Assembly (NCBI RefSeq): GCF_000741165.1
Contig: NZ_JGYN01000001.1
Location: forward strand, 4,141-68,140
DNA from: Bifidobacterium biavatii DSM 23969
Lineage (GTDB): Bacteria > Actinomycetota > Actinomycetes > Actinomycetales > Bifidobacteriaceae
DNA: 64,000 nt
Reading direction: 5' to 3'
The notes under the pieces were generated by a model. That model was not told where the DNA came from, searched no databases, and saw only the letters and a list, made by a program, of their open reading frames with translations. Made by a program: the position numbers and the translations under genes. This document shows, piece after piece, positions 54,274-62,617 of this stretch. Positions within the stretch are counted from its first letter, which is position 1; each line of letters begins with the position of its first letter.

Positions 54274-57200
54274 TCACGCGGCCGGCAGGCAGCTGGGACC
54301 AAACAGGATCTTGATCTCCGCGAACAGCGCGGTGTCGCGCCGCACGCGGAACCGGTCGCCGAACGTGAGCACCTGCGCGTTGCCGTCGTCGTCCATCACC
54401 GCGAGCCGCACCTCGCACGTGCCGGGGTGCGAGTGCAGCACCTGCGCGAGCCGGCTCACGTTGCCGCGGCCGAGCGCCATCTGCGGCAGCGTGATGAGCA
54501 GCGGGCGCTCGTCGGCCGCCTCGAGCGTGGGCACCTGCATTTCGGTGGCGCGCATGGACACGGTTTCGTCGCGTACTTCAGCCGTGCCGCGAATCTGCAC
54601 AATCTGGTCGACGGCCAGATCGGCCATGGCCGCCTCGTACACCTTGCCGAAGAACATGCACTGGATGCTACTTTCCATGTCCTCCACGGTGACGATCGCC
54701 CACGGGTTGCCCTTCTTGGACACGCGCCGGTCCACGCCGGTAATGAGCCCCGCAATGGTGACCTGCTGGCCGTCGCCCATGGTCTTGGCCCGGTCGATCA
54801 GGTGCGCGATGGACATTTCGCGTAGTCCCGCCAGCACGGCCTGCATGCCGGAGAGCGGGTGGTCGGACACGTACAGGCCGAGCATTTCGCGTTCGAAGTT
54901 GAGTTTGGTCTTCTTGTCCCATTCCTCGATGTCGGGCACGCTCACGGCGGCGTCGCCCATCGCCTCCATGCCACCGTCCTCATCGTCGGAGAACAGGTCG
55001 AACTGGCCTTCCGCCTGCTTGCGCTTGATGCCGACGACCGAGTCGATGGCCGCCTCGTGGATGGTGAACAGGGCGCGGCGGTTCGGGTCGATCGAGTCGA
55101 ACGCGCCGGCCTTGATGAGCGATTCGATCATGCGCCGGTTGAGCGCGGTGAGCGGCACGCGGCGCACGAAGTCCATGAAGTTGACGTACTTGCCGCGCGG
55201 GCCGTTGCGTTCGGCGATGATGTCCTTGACGGGCGCTTCGCCGACGTTGCGGATCGCGCCGAGGCCGAAGCGCACGACGTCGCCGACTGCCGAATACTCG
55301 AACACCGACTCGTTGACGTCCGGGGACAGCACCTGGATGCCCATGCGGCGCGCTTCGCCCAGATACAGTGCGGTCTTGTCCTTGTTCGTGGACGCACCCT
55401 GCAGCAGGGCGGCCATGAACTCGACCGGATAATGGGTTTTCAGGTATGCGGTCCAGTACGAGATCAGACCGTACGCGGCCGAATGCGCCTTGTTGAACGC
55501 GTAACCGGAGAACGGGACCAGAATCTCCCAGATCGCCTCGGCGGCCTCCTCGGAATAGCCGTGCTTCTTCATGCCTGCGAAGAACGGCACCTTCTCCTTG
55601 GCCAGCACTTCGGGCTTCTTCTTGCCCATGGCGCGTCGCAGCACGTCGGCCTTGCCGAGCGAGTAACCAGCGAGGATGCGCGCGGCGGACTGCACCTGCT
55701 CCTGGTAGATGATCAGGCCGTACGTTTCGTCGAGCACCTGCTTCAACGGCTCGTCGAGCTCGGGGTGGATCGGCGTGATCTTCTGCAGGCCGTTCTTGCG
55801 CTTGGCGTAGTTGGTGTGCGATTCCATCGACATCGGGCCCGGTCGGTACAGGGCGATGAGTGCGGAGATGTCGTTGAAGTTAGTCGGCTTGAGCGTGCGC
55901 AGCAGCGCGCGCATGCCGTCGCCATCGAGCTGGAAGACGCCGAGCGTATCACCGCGCGAGAGCAGGTCGTACGTCGGCTTGTCGTCGAGCGGAATTTTCG
56001 TGTGGTCGATCTTGCCCTTGCCGTTCTGTTCGATGTTGCGTATCGTGTCGCGGATGATCGTCAAGTTGGACAGGCCGAGGAAGTCCATTTTGACCAGTCC
56101 CAGCGTTTCACACGTGTGGTATTCGAACGTGGTCGTGACCGTGCCGTCGACGCGTTCGAGCAACGGCGACGTGTCGGTGATCGGTTCGGAGCCCATGATC
56201 GTGGCGCACGCGTGCACGCCGGTCTGGCGGATCAGGCCCTCGATGCCCTTGGCCTCTTCGGTGATGCGCTTGACGTCCGGGTTGGAATCGTACAGTTCGC
56301 GGTATTCGCGCGCCTCGGCGTAGCGTTTCGCGTTCGGGTCGAAGATGTCGTGCAGGCTGATGTCCTTGCCGCCGGTTTCGGCCGGAGGCAGCGCCTTGGT
56401 GACGGTGTCGCCCATGGAGAAGTCGTAGCCCATGATGCGCGCGGAGTCCTTGAGCGCCTGCTTGGTTTTGATCGTGCCGTAGATCACGCACTGAGCGACC
56501 TTGTCGTGGCCGTACTTGTCGGCCACGTATTCGAGGACGCGGGCGCGGCCGTCCGGGTCGAAGTCGACGTCGATATCCGGCAAGGAGACGCGCTCCGGGT
56601 TGAGGAAGCGTTCGAAGATCAGGCCGTGTTTCAACGGGTCGAGTTCGGTGATGCCCATCGCGTAGGCGACCATCGCGCCTGCGGCGGAGCCTCGGCCGGG
56701 GCCGACCATCACGCCGTGTGTCTTGGCCCAGTTGATGTAGTCGGCGACGACGAGGAAGTAGCCGCAGAACTGCATTTGGCAGATCACGCCGCATTCGTAG
56801 TCGGCCTGCTTGAGCACTTCGATCGGCGGGTTGCCGTCGTAGCGCTTCTCGAGGCCCTCCTCGACCTTTTTCAAAAACAGCGAGGTCTCGTCCCAGCCTT
56901 CGGGGCAGGCGAACTGTGGCATGAACGCGCCGTCCTCGTTGTCGTCGAACATGACGTTGCAGCGTTCGGCGATTTCGAGCGTGTTGTCGCACGCCTCCGG
57001 CAGGTCCTTGAACAGTTCGCGCATCTCCTCGGCGGATTTGATGTAGTAGCCGGAACCGTCGAACTTGAACCGGTCGGGGTTGTCGAGCGTGTCGCCGGAG
57101 TTGATGCACAGCATCGCGTCCTGCGCGTCGCGGTCGGCCTCGTGCACGTAGTGCGAGTCGTTCGTGGCGAGCAGCGGCGCATTGAGCTTTTTCGCGATGG

Positions 57201-57873
57201 TGAGCAGATCGTTGGTGACCTGCGTTTCGATCTTGAGACCGTGGTCCATGAGTTCGATGAAAAAGTTGTCGCGGCCGAAGATGTCCTGCAGTTCGCCGGC
57301 GGCGCGCAGGGCCTCGTCGAACTGGCCAAGGCGCAGGCGCGTCTGGATGATGCCCGACGGGCAGCCGGAGGACGCGATCACACCCTTGGAGTAGGTGGCG
57401 AGTACTTCCTTGTCCATACGCGGGTAGCGCATGACGCGGCCTTCGAGGTTCGCCACGGAGCTTGCCTTCATGAGGTTGACAAGACCCTCGTCGTTTTCCG
57501 CCCACATGGTCAGGTGGGTGATCACGCCGCCGCCGGAGACGTCGTCCGGGTTACGGCGGCGGTGCTTTTCGTCGAGGTTCGGATCCCAGTTCGTGTCCCA
57601 GCTGACTCGGGTCGGGTCCTGACGCGCAGTTTCCGGCGTCACGTAGGCTTCGATGCCGATGATCGGCTTGACGCCGGCCTTGACTGCCGTGCTCCACATT
57701 TCGTACGCGCCGTGCATGTTGCCGTGGTCGGTGATGCCGACGGCCGGCATGCCGAGTTCCTTGACGCGGCTCACCAGGTTCGGGATTTTCGACGCGCCGT
57801 CCAGCAGCGAATAGTGCGTGTGATTGTGCAGATGTACAAAGCTCTTTCCCGTTTCGGCCATGCGTTCCACCAT
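54274..57873 (-). CDS. dnaE: DNA polymerase III alpha subunit DnaE
   Basis: DnaE is the replicative polymerase. The roughly 1,200-residue protein starts with a PHP domain (FVHLHNHTHYSLLDG, later TDHGNMHGA), then the polymerase core with GPGRGSAAGAMVAYAMGI and catalytic aspartates in LPDIDVDFDPDGR, the fingers segment GLIIYQEQVQSAARILAGYS, helix-hairpin-helix, and an OB domain near the end (VTIAGLITGVDRR). Start is ATG 57873 (AAGGGG upstream) or ATG 57861 (GGTGG upstream). Three DnaA boxes lie 90-125 bases upstream. Confidence 0.97.
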   Translation of the reverse strand: MVERMAETGKSFVHLHNHTHYSLLDGASKIPNLVSRVKELGMPAVGITDHGNMHGAYEMWSTAVKAGVKPIIGIEAYVTPETARQDPTRVSWDTNWDPNLDEKHRRRNPDDVSGGGVITHLTMWAENDEGLVNLMKASSVANLEGRVMRYPRMDKEVLATYSKGVIASSGCPSGIIQTRLRLGQFDEALRAAGELQDIFGRDNFFIELMDHGLKIETQVTNDLLTIAKKLNAPLLATNDSHYVHEADRDAQDAMLCINSGDTLDNPDRFKFDGSGYYIKSAEEMRELFKDLPEACDNTLEIAERCNVMFDDNEDGAFMPQFACPEGWDETSLFLKKVEEGLEKRYDGNPPIEVLKQADYECGVICQMQFCGYFLVVADYINWAKTHGVMVGPGRGSAAGAMVAYAMGITELDPLKHGLIFERFLNPERVSLPDIDVDFDPDGRARVLEYVADKYGHDKVAQCVIYGTIKTKQALKDSARIMGYDFSMGDTVTKALPPAETGGKDISLHDIFDPNAKRYAEAREYRELYDSNPDVKRITEEAKGIEGLIRQTGVHACATIMGSEPITDTSPLLERVDGTVTTTFEYHTCETLGLVKMDFLGLSNLTIIRDTIRNIEQNGKGKIDHTKIPLDDKPTYDLLSRGDTLGVFQLDGDGMRALLRTLKPTNFNDISALIALYRPGPMSMESHTNYAKRKNGLQKITPIHPELDEPLKQVLDETYGLIIYQEQVQSAARILAGYSLGKADVLRRAMGKKKPEVLAKEKVPFFAGMKKHGYSEEAAEAIWEILVPFSGYAFNKAHSAAYGLISYWTAYLKTHYPVEFMAALLQGASTNKDKTALYLGEARRMGIQVLSPDVNESVFEYSAVGDVVRFGLGAIRNVGEAPVKDIIAERNGPRGKYVNFMDFVRRVPLTALNRRMIESLIKAGAFDSIDPNRRALFTIHEAAIDSVVGIKRKQAEGQFDLFSDDEDGGMEAMGDAAVSVPDIEEWDKKTKLNFEREMLGLYVSDHPLSGMQAVLAGLREMSIAHLIDRAKTMGDGQQVTIAGLITGVDRRVSKKGNPWAIVTVEDMESSIQCMFFGKVYEAAMADLAVDQIVQIRGTAEVRDETVSMRATEMQVPTLEAADERPLLITLPQMALGRGNVSRLAQVLHSHPGTCEVRLAVMDDDGNAQVLTFGDRFRVRRDTALFAEIKILFGPSCLPAA

Positions 57874-57961
57874 ACCGCATCCCCTTGGCCGTGTTTCATA
57901 GACCATATGTTAGTTGACGGTCCCTCGCTGGCGGTCTCGTCGCGCGGGAGTAGGAGTCCGA

Positions 57962-57998
57962 TGTGGACAACCCGTTGTGGATAAGCCGTTGTGGATAA
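57962..57998. promoter_or_regulatory. Three DnaA boxes at 14-bp spacing upstream of dnaE
   Basis: TGTGGACAA (57962-57970, one mismatch), TGTGGATAA (57976-57984) and TGTGGATAA (57990-57998) are all in one orientation and each starts 14 bases after the last. The two perfect copies equal the consensus box TTATCCACA on the other strand. They sit in the 223-base divergent spacer between dnaE and the small membrane protein gene. DnaA control of dnaE, or DnaA titration, is plausible. Confidence 0.7.
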
Positions 57999-58032
57999 GT
58001 GCCGACCATTCGACCACAAGGGCCAGTTTGCA

Positions 58033-58062
58033 TTGACAGGCCCGACCGAGGTCCCGTAGCGT
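58033..58062 (+). promoter_or_regulatory. Likely promoter of the proline-rich membrane protein gene
   Basis: A perfect TTGACA (58033-58038) and TAGCGT (58057-58062) are 18 bases apart. The gene's Shine-Dalgarno (AAAGGAAA) begins about 20 bases downstream. Confidence 0.45.
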
Positions 58063-58096
58063 GGGAGGCCCGTGATGCACGAGAAAGGAAACGACG

Positions 58097-58678
58097 ATGT
58101 TGCCAGATCCCGGTCCCCCGCCGCGCGCCACCGCACAGGAGAACAGTTCCGACCGCGACGCACATGAGCCACGACCGCAGACCCCGTCTCAGCCTCAACC
58201 GCGCCGGCAATCCTCGCGGCCGCAAGCCCCGCAGCCTCCCCGACAGGACATGCCTCCGCAGTATCCGCCGTATTCCCGGCAACTCCCCTATCTCACGCAG
58301 CCGCGGACCGCCGCGCCAAAACCGGAGACCACGCTCGCAACGGGCGTCTCCTTCATCGCGTTCGGCGTGCTGCTGGGCATATCCGCATACTGCGGCATGA
58401 GGTATCTGAACCGCGGCGAATACCGTCCGGAGAACGTGCTGATGCTACTGTCCGTGTGCGCAGCCGTGTTCGGGTGTCTGGTGTGCCTGGTCGGCGGAGC
58501 GACGCTGCTCATGACCGCATCGGTGGAACGGCACCGGCAATGGCATGCACGTCCCGGAGTTACAAACCGCAACGGCAACACAGCCGGCAACGGTGCCGTC
58601 AATGAGGGCGGAACCGGCGGTGGGATCACGGCTCCCCAAGCACCGCAGCGAGACGAAACGAGGCCGCAATGTGCCTAG
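58097..58678 (+). CDS. Small proline/glutamine-rich membrane protein of unknown function
   Basis: The 193-residue protein has a low-complexity N-terminal tail of about 75 residues (Pro, Gln, Arg), two membrane segments (roughly TGVSFIAFGVLLGISAYCGM and LMLLSVCAAVFGCLVCLVGGA) joined by a short loop, and a glycine/asparagine-rich C-terminal tail. I do not recognise the family. ATG 58097 has AAAGGAAA upstream and a promoter-like sequence further up. It is divergent from dnaE and convergent with rluD. Confidence 0.7.
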   Translation: MLPDPGPPPRATAQENSSDRDAHEPRPQTPSQPQPRRQSSRPQAPQPPRQDMPPQYPPYSRQLPYLTQPRTAAPKPETTLATGVSFIAFGVLLGISAYCGMRYLNRGEYRPENVLMLLSVCAAVFGCLVCLVGGATLLMTASVERHRQWHARPGVTNRNGNTAGNGAVNEGGTGGGITAPQAPQRDETRPQCA

Positions 58679-58747
58679 CACCAGCATGCCCCGGACCATT
58701 GCGCTCCCGACGCCGGTCCTCCTCGGCACGAGGAACCGGCAGATCGG

Positions 58748-59683
58748 TCAGTTCGCGCCCTCCGACGCGTGCTTCGCGCGCATCGCATCAAGCGCGCGGG
58801 CCAGATCGGCGGGGTATCGCGATGTGACGGTGGTCCACACGCGGGTGCGCGGATGCCGGAACTCAAGTTTCATGGCGTGCAGCCACTGGCGTTCCAAACC
58901 CAGTTCGGCGGACAGCACGGGGTTCGCCCCGTACATGGGATCTCCGACGAGCGGATGCCCGATGGACGAGAAGTGGACACGGATCTGGTGGGTGCGCCCC
59001 GTTTCAAGGTTGACGGACACCAGCGTGGCCTCTCCCCCGAAACGCTCCATCACGTCCCAGTGCGTGACCGCGGGCTTGCCGGATGGCGTGACGCAGAAGC
59101 GGAAGTCAGACACCTTCGCGCGGCCGATGGGTGCCTCGATGGTGGCCCGGTCCTCCTTGAGATTGCCCTGCACAAGCGCATGATAGGTTTTGCGCACCTC
59201 GTGCTCGGCGAACTGCCGGCGCATCTCCACGTACGCGAGATCGGACTTGCACACCAGCATGAGACCGGACGTGCCGACGTCGAGCCGCGAGACGATGCCC
59301 TGACGGCCGGGCGCCCCGTACGAGGTGATCGTCACACCGCGGTCAAGCAGGCTGCCGAGCACGGTCGGGCCGGTCCAGCCGATGGACGCATGCGCGGCGA
59401 CGCCGACGGGCTTGTCGACGACGACCACGTCGTCGTCCTCGTACACGATGGCCATGTCGGTGGCGATCGGTTCGGGTTCGGCCTGCTCTTCGACCAGATC
59501 AAACTCGACCGTGTCGCCGGACATCAGCGAACCGGACTTGGCGATATCGCGGCCGAGCACGCGAGCCTGGCCGGTTTCGATCACGTCGGCGGCTTTGGCG
59601 CGCGAAATGCCGAGCATTTTGGCCACGGCCACGTCAAAGCGCTTGCCCACCAAAGCGTCGGGGGCGGGTACGAGACGGCTCAT
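58748..59683 (-). CDS. rluD: RluA/RluD-family 23S rRNA pseudouridine synthase
   Basis: The 311-residue protein has an N-terminal S4 RNA-binding domain (FDVAVAKMLGISRAKAADVI), then the pseudouridine synthase core with VVDKPVGVAAH and the catalytic aspartate in GIVSRLDVGTSGLMLVCKS, and late TGRTHQIRVHFSSIGHPLVG. It modifies uridines in large-subunit rRNA, as RluD does at helix 69; the exact target is inferred. Its ATG overlaps the lspA stop (ATGA), so the pair is coupled. Confidence 0.93.
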   Translation of the reverse strand: MSRLVPAPDALVGKRFDVAVAKMLGISRAKAADVIETGQARVLGRDIAKSGSLMSGDTVEFDLVEEQAEPEPIATDMAIVYEDDDVVVVDKPVGVAAHASIGWTGPTVLGSLLDRGVTITSYGAPGRQGIVSRLDVGTSGLMLVCKSDLAYVEMRRQFAEHEVRKTYHALVQGNLKEDRATIEAPIGRAKVSDFRFCVTPSGKPAVTHWDVMERFGGEATLVSVNLETGRTHQIRVHFSSIGHPLVGDPMYGANPVLSAELGLERQWLHAMKLEFRHPRTRVWTTVTSRYPADLARALDAMRAKHASEGAN

Positions 59684-60270
59684 AGCGTGTCTCCGCCTTT
59701 CGACGCGTCCTTCCCTCCGTCCTCCTCTGCGCCGGACTGCGGATCGGACTGCACCGCCGTTTCGTCGGAACGAACCAGGTCGGCCTTTGAGAACGGTTCG
59801 CCTGTCACGATCAGCGCGACGATGCCGATGCCGGCAACCATCAGCCAGATGTCGGCGACGTTGCCGACCGACCAGCCGTAGTTGAGAAAGTCGACGACCT
59901 TGCCGTTCAGGAATCCGTCCGCATAGGCGACGCGGTCGATGAGATTGCCGAGCGCGCCCGCGAACGCCAGCGCGAGCATGGCGTTCCATCGCATCGACAC
60001 GGTGCGCGCGGCCAACACGACGATCACCACGCACGCGACCACGGCAAGCAGCGAGATCACCCACGTCATCGACGAGCCGAATCCGAGCGATGCGCCGGGA
60101 TTATGCACGAGCGTGAGCGACAGCAGTTGCGGAATGATCGGAACCGTGCGGCCGTCGGCCAGCGCCGACTGCGCCCACAGCTTGGTCAGCTGGTCGAACA
60201 CGAGCGCCACGGCCGCCACACATGCAAAGACGGCCACGCGGGCGCGCGGCCGTCCCTGTCGAATAGTCAT
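59680..60270 (-). CDS. lspA: Lipoprotein signal peptidase LspA
   Basis: LspA removes the signal peptide of lipidated prolipoproteins. The 196-residue protein has four membrane segments and both catalytic aspartates, in GNLIDRVAYADGFLNGKVVD and in VGNVADIWLMVAG. The last 45 residues form a charged tail. It lies between divIVA and rluD. The window contains at least one client, the PotD lipoprotein. Confidence 0.96.
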   Translation of the reverse strand: MTIRQGRPRARVAVFACVAAVALVFDQLTKLWAQSALADGRTVPIIPQLLSLTLVHNPGASLGFGSSMTWVISLLAVVACVVIVVLAARTVSMRWNAMLALAFAGALGNLIDRVAYADGFLNGKVVDFLNYGWSVGNVADIWLMVAGIGIVALIVTGEPFSKADLVRSDETAVQSDPQSGAEEDGGKDASKGGDTL

Positions 60271-60290
60271 AATCGATTATCCGCCTCAGA

Positions 60291-61619
60291 TCACTCGCCG
60301 GAGCGCTCGATCTTGCTGTAGTTGTTCGTGTCGGACACCTGGCCGATGAGGCCGGACAGGAACTCGGTCAGACGGGCGCGATAGGCGCTCTCGAACTGCT
60401 TGAGGCCCTGGATGTTGCCCTCGATGACCTTGGTCTGCTCGGTGAGCGTGTCGCGCACCTGCTGGGCGTAGCTGTCGGCAGTGCTGCGGGTGTTCTTGTC
60501 GTACTCCTCCGCGGCGGTACGGGTCTTCTTGTCGTACTCGTCGGCGGCGGCGTGAACCTTCTGCTCGTGCTCGGCGGCGCGGCGCTGAACCTCGGCCTCG
60601 TAGGCGTCGGCTTCCTGGTGCTTGTTGGTCAGGTACGTGTCGGCGTCCTGACGGGTCTTGACAGAATAGCCGTCGGCATCGCCGCGCACGCGCTCGGAGT
60701 ACGCGTCGGCGTCCTGGTGCACGCGCTTGCCGTATTCGTCGGCTTCGGAACGGGTGCGGGTGGAGTAGTCGTTGGCCTTGGTGACCAGCTCGTTGTACTT
60801 GTTCTGGCTGGCTTCGGTGATCTGCTTGGCCTGGGCCTTGCCCTTGTCGACGTACTGGTCGTGCAGCTGCATGGCGAGGGCGAGCATGGCGGTGGCGCGC
60901 TCCGGCTCGGAGCTGGCGGATGCGGCGGCGCCGGCGATCTTCTGCAGGCTGCCGGTCTCGGTGCTCGGCTCGACCTTGGAGACCTGCTCGCGCAGCTGGT
61001 TCTCGCGCTGCTTGGACTCTTCGAGCTGGCGGGTGAGCTCCTTGACCTGGGCCGCGGCCTGCTGGGCCTGCACGACCTGCTGCTGGGCGGAGGCCAGCTG
61101 GCGGGACAGGTCCTCGCTGTTGGCGCGGAAGGTGTCGCGCTCGCGCTGGATGGCGGTGAGCTGGTCGGCCAGCGCGTCGTTGTCGGACGCCTTGGCGGCC
61201 TGGGCGGTGAGCTGGTCGATCTGCTTGTTGAGCTGGTCGACCTGGCCCTTGAGCTGCTCGTTCTGGGCGGCGAGGGCGTGGTTGCTCTCCTCAGCTTCGG
61301 CAAGCTTGGATTCGGCGACCTTGGCGTTCTGATCGCTCTGACCGGCGGCGTTGCCGGCGGCCGACTTCAGCTTCGCGTTCTCATCCTCAAGCTGCTGCAC
61401 CTGTGCGGTCAGTTCGGAGATCTTCTTGTTCAGGTTGGTCACGTCCGGGCCGAGCGACTGGGTCGCGGCTCCCGCGGCGACCGCCTGCTTGCCGAGCGCC
61501 TCAACGGTCTCGGTCACCTGATCAAGAAAGTCGTCGACCTCGTCGACGTCATAGCCTTCCTTGAATCGAACCGTCTGGAAGGTATGCTCCCTGATGTCCT
61601 TCGGAGTCAACAAAGCCAT
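60291..61619 (-). CDS. divIVA: Polar/septal scaffold protein DivIVA (Wag31-like)
   Basis: DivIVA marks negatively curved membrane and directs polar growth in actinobacteria. The 442-residue protein begins with the conserved domain LLTPKDIREHTFQTVRFKEG followed by YDVDEVDDFLDQV. The remainder is a very long coiled coil. From about residue 300 it holds tandem units of roughly 11 residues with a DAY/DEY or AD-Y pattern (ADAYSERVRGD, ADGYSVKTRQD, ADEYDKKTRTA), implying a hendecad rod. It lies in the divIVA-yggT-sepF-ftsZ arrangement typical of Gram-positives. Confidence 0.96.
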   Translation of the reverse strand: MALLTPKDIREHTFQTVRFKEGYDVDEVDDFLDQVTETVEALGKQAVAAGAATQSLGPDVTNLNKKISELTAQVQQLEDENAKLKSAAGNAAGQSDQNAKVAESKLAEAEESNHALAAQNEQLKGQVDQLNKQIDQLTAQAAKASDNDALADQLTAIQRERDTFRANSEDLSRQLASAQQQVVQAQQAAAQVKELTRQLEESKQRENQLREQVSKVEPSTETGSLQKIAGAAASASSEPERATAMLALAMQLHDQYVDKGKAQAKQITEASQNKYNELVTKANDYSTRTRSEADEYGKRVHQDADAYSERVRGDADGYSVKTRQDADTYLTNKHQEADAYEAEVQRRAAEHEQKVHAAADEYDKKTRTAAEEYDKNTRSTADSYAQQVRDTLTEQTKVIEGNIQGLKQFESAYRARLTEFLSGLIGQVSDTNNYSKIERSGE

Positions 61620-61736
61620 AAATCTCTACACCTCGCTTTGGGGCAATGCCTCGCTGTGTTGGTATCAAAACACGATGCTAGCACGGACCCCGTGCCAATA
61701 CGCACGTTTCGCGCGGTTTTGCGGACGGTTCGCCGG

Positions 61737-62018
61737 TCAGATCAGCACCTGCAGCACCACCAGTGCGAAATACAGCACGATGAAGCTCACGTCGAAGGAG
61801 ATGGGGCCCATCGGGATCGGCCGGATGTATCGGCGCAGCCAGCGCAGCGGCGGTTCGGTGAGCTGGTAGACCACGTTGATGAGCGAGGCGACCACGCCGG
61901 TCGGATACCAGCGCGGGGCGAGCATGGCAGCCCAGTCGAGGATCATGCGAATGAACAGGATCGTGATGTAGGTGCCGATCAGCCAATCGACGATGCGCGC
62001 AAGAATAAGAAACAGCAT
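61737..62018 (-). CDS. YggT family membrane protein
   Basis: The 93-residue protein has two membrane segments (LFLILARIVDWLIGTYITIL and SFDVSFIVLYFALVVLQVLI) joined by a loop with LTEPPLRWLRRYIRP, the YggT signature. The family lies near sepF and divIVA in many Gram-positives and is linked to osmotic tolerance and division, but the function is not settled. It follows sepF by 81 bases. Confidence 0.92.
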   Translation of the reverse strand: MLFLILARIVDWLIGTYITILFIRMILDWAAMLAPRWYPTGVVASLINVVYQLTEPPLRWLRRYIRPIPMGPISFDVSFIVLYFALVVLQVLI

Positions 62019-62099
62019 GCCCCCAGCCTATCAACAGGGCTGGGGACATGCTGGGGAAATGCTGAATATGCGCCGCGGGCCGAACGCCGGAACGGCAGG

Positions 62100-62591
62100 T
62101 CAGTCGGCGAACAAGTCGTGCGCCGCGCTCGGGGCCTGCGGCTCCTCGACCTTGATGTTGACCTGCGCCGGGCTGAGCAGGAACACGCGCGGTGTGACGC
62201 GTTCGATGGAACCGCGCACGCCGAAGACGACGCCTGCGGAAAAGTCCACGATGCGGTAGGCGATCGGTTCGGCCACGCCGGTCAAGTTGAGCACCACCGG
62301 CACGCCGTCACGCAGTGCACGACCGACGAGCTGTGCGTCGTCGTACGTTTTCGGGTGGATGGTGGTGATGCGGCTGACCCGGCTCTGGAACGGATTCGAT
62401 TCGCGCGCCGATGCCGACGGCGTGCTGACCGGAGCGGGCGTAGATGCCGGGGCAGAACCCATCGGCGTCACGGAATGGTCGGAATCAAAGGACGAGGAGT
62501 CGGTGTCCGGCTCGTCGTCGTACTGGTCCTCGTCGTCGGCCACGTCGGTCATGCCCAAGTAGGACATGGCGTTCTTCATAAACCCTGCCAT
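62100..62591 (-). CDS. sepF: Z-ring membrane anchor SepF
   Basis: SepF tethers FtsZ to the membrane and organises the Z ring, taking the place of FtsA in actinobacteria. The 163-residue protein starts with an amphipathic membrane helix (AGFMKNAMSYLGM), has an acidic, serine/proline-rich linker to about residue 70, and the C-terminal core domain with TYDDAQLVGRALRDGVPVV and VFGVRGSIERVTPRVFLLSP. It starts 26 bases after the ftsZ stop. Confidence 0.96.
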   Translation of the reverse strand: MAGFMKNAMSYLGMTDVADDEDQYDDEPDTDSSSFDSDHSVTPMGSAPASTPAPVSTPSASARESNPFQSRVSRITTIHPKTYDDAQLVGRALRDGVPVVLNLTGVAEPIAYRIVDFSAGVVFGVRGSIERVTPRVFLLSPAQVNIKVEEPQAPSAAHDLFAD

Positions 62592-62617
62592 GACAGTTCC
62601 TTTCGGTCAGTGCGGGT

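Noticed and set aside
54859..57984. 1,041-codon plus-strand frame opposite dnaE
   Set aside because: Antisense shadow of DnaE; composition typical of reverse-complement high-GC codons.
57962..57998. Reading the DnaA box cluster as the chromosomal origin
   Set aside because: No dnaA, dnaN or AT-rich unwinding element is nearby, and three boxes are too few for oriC.
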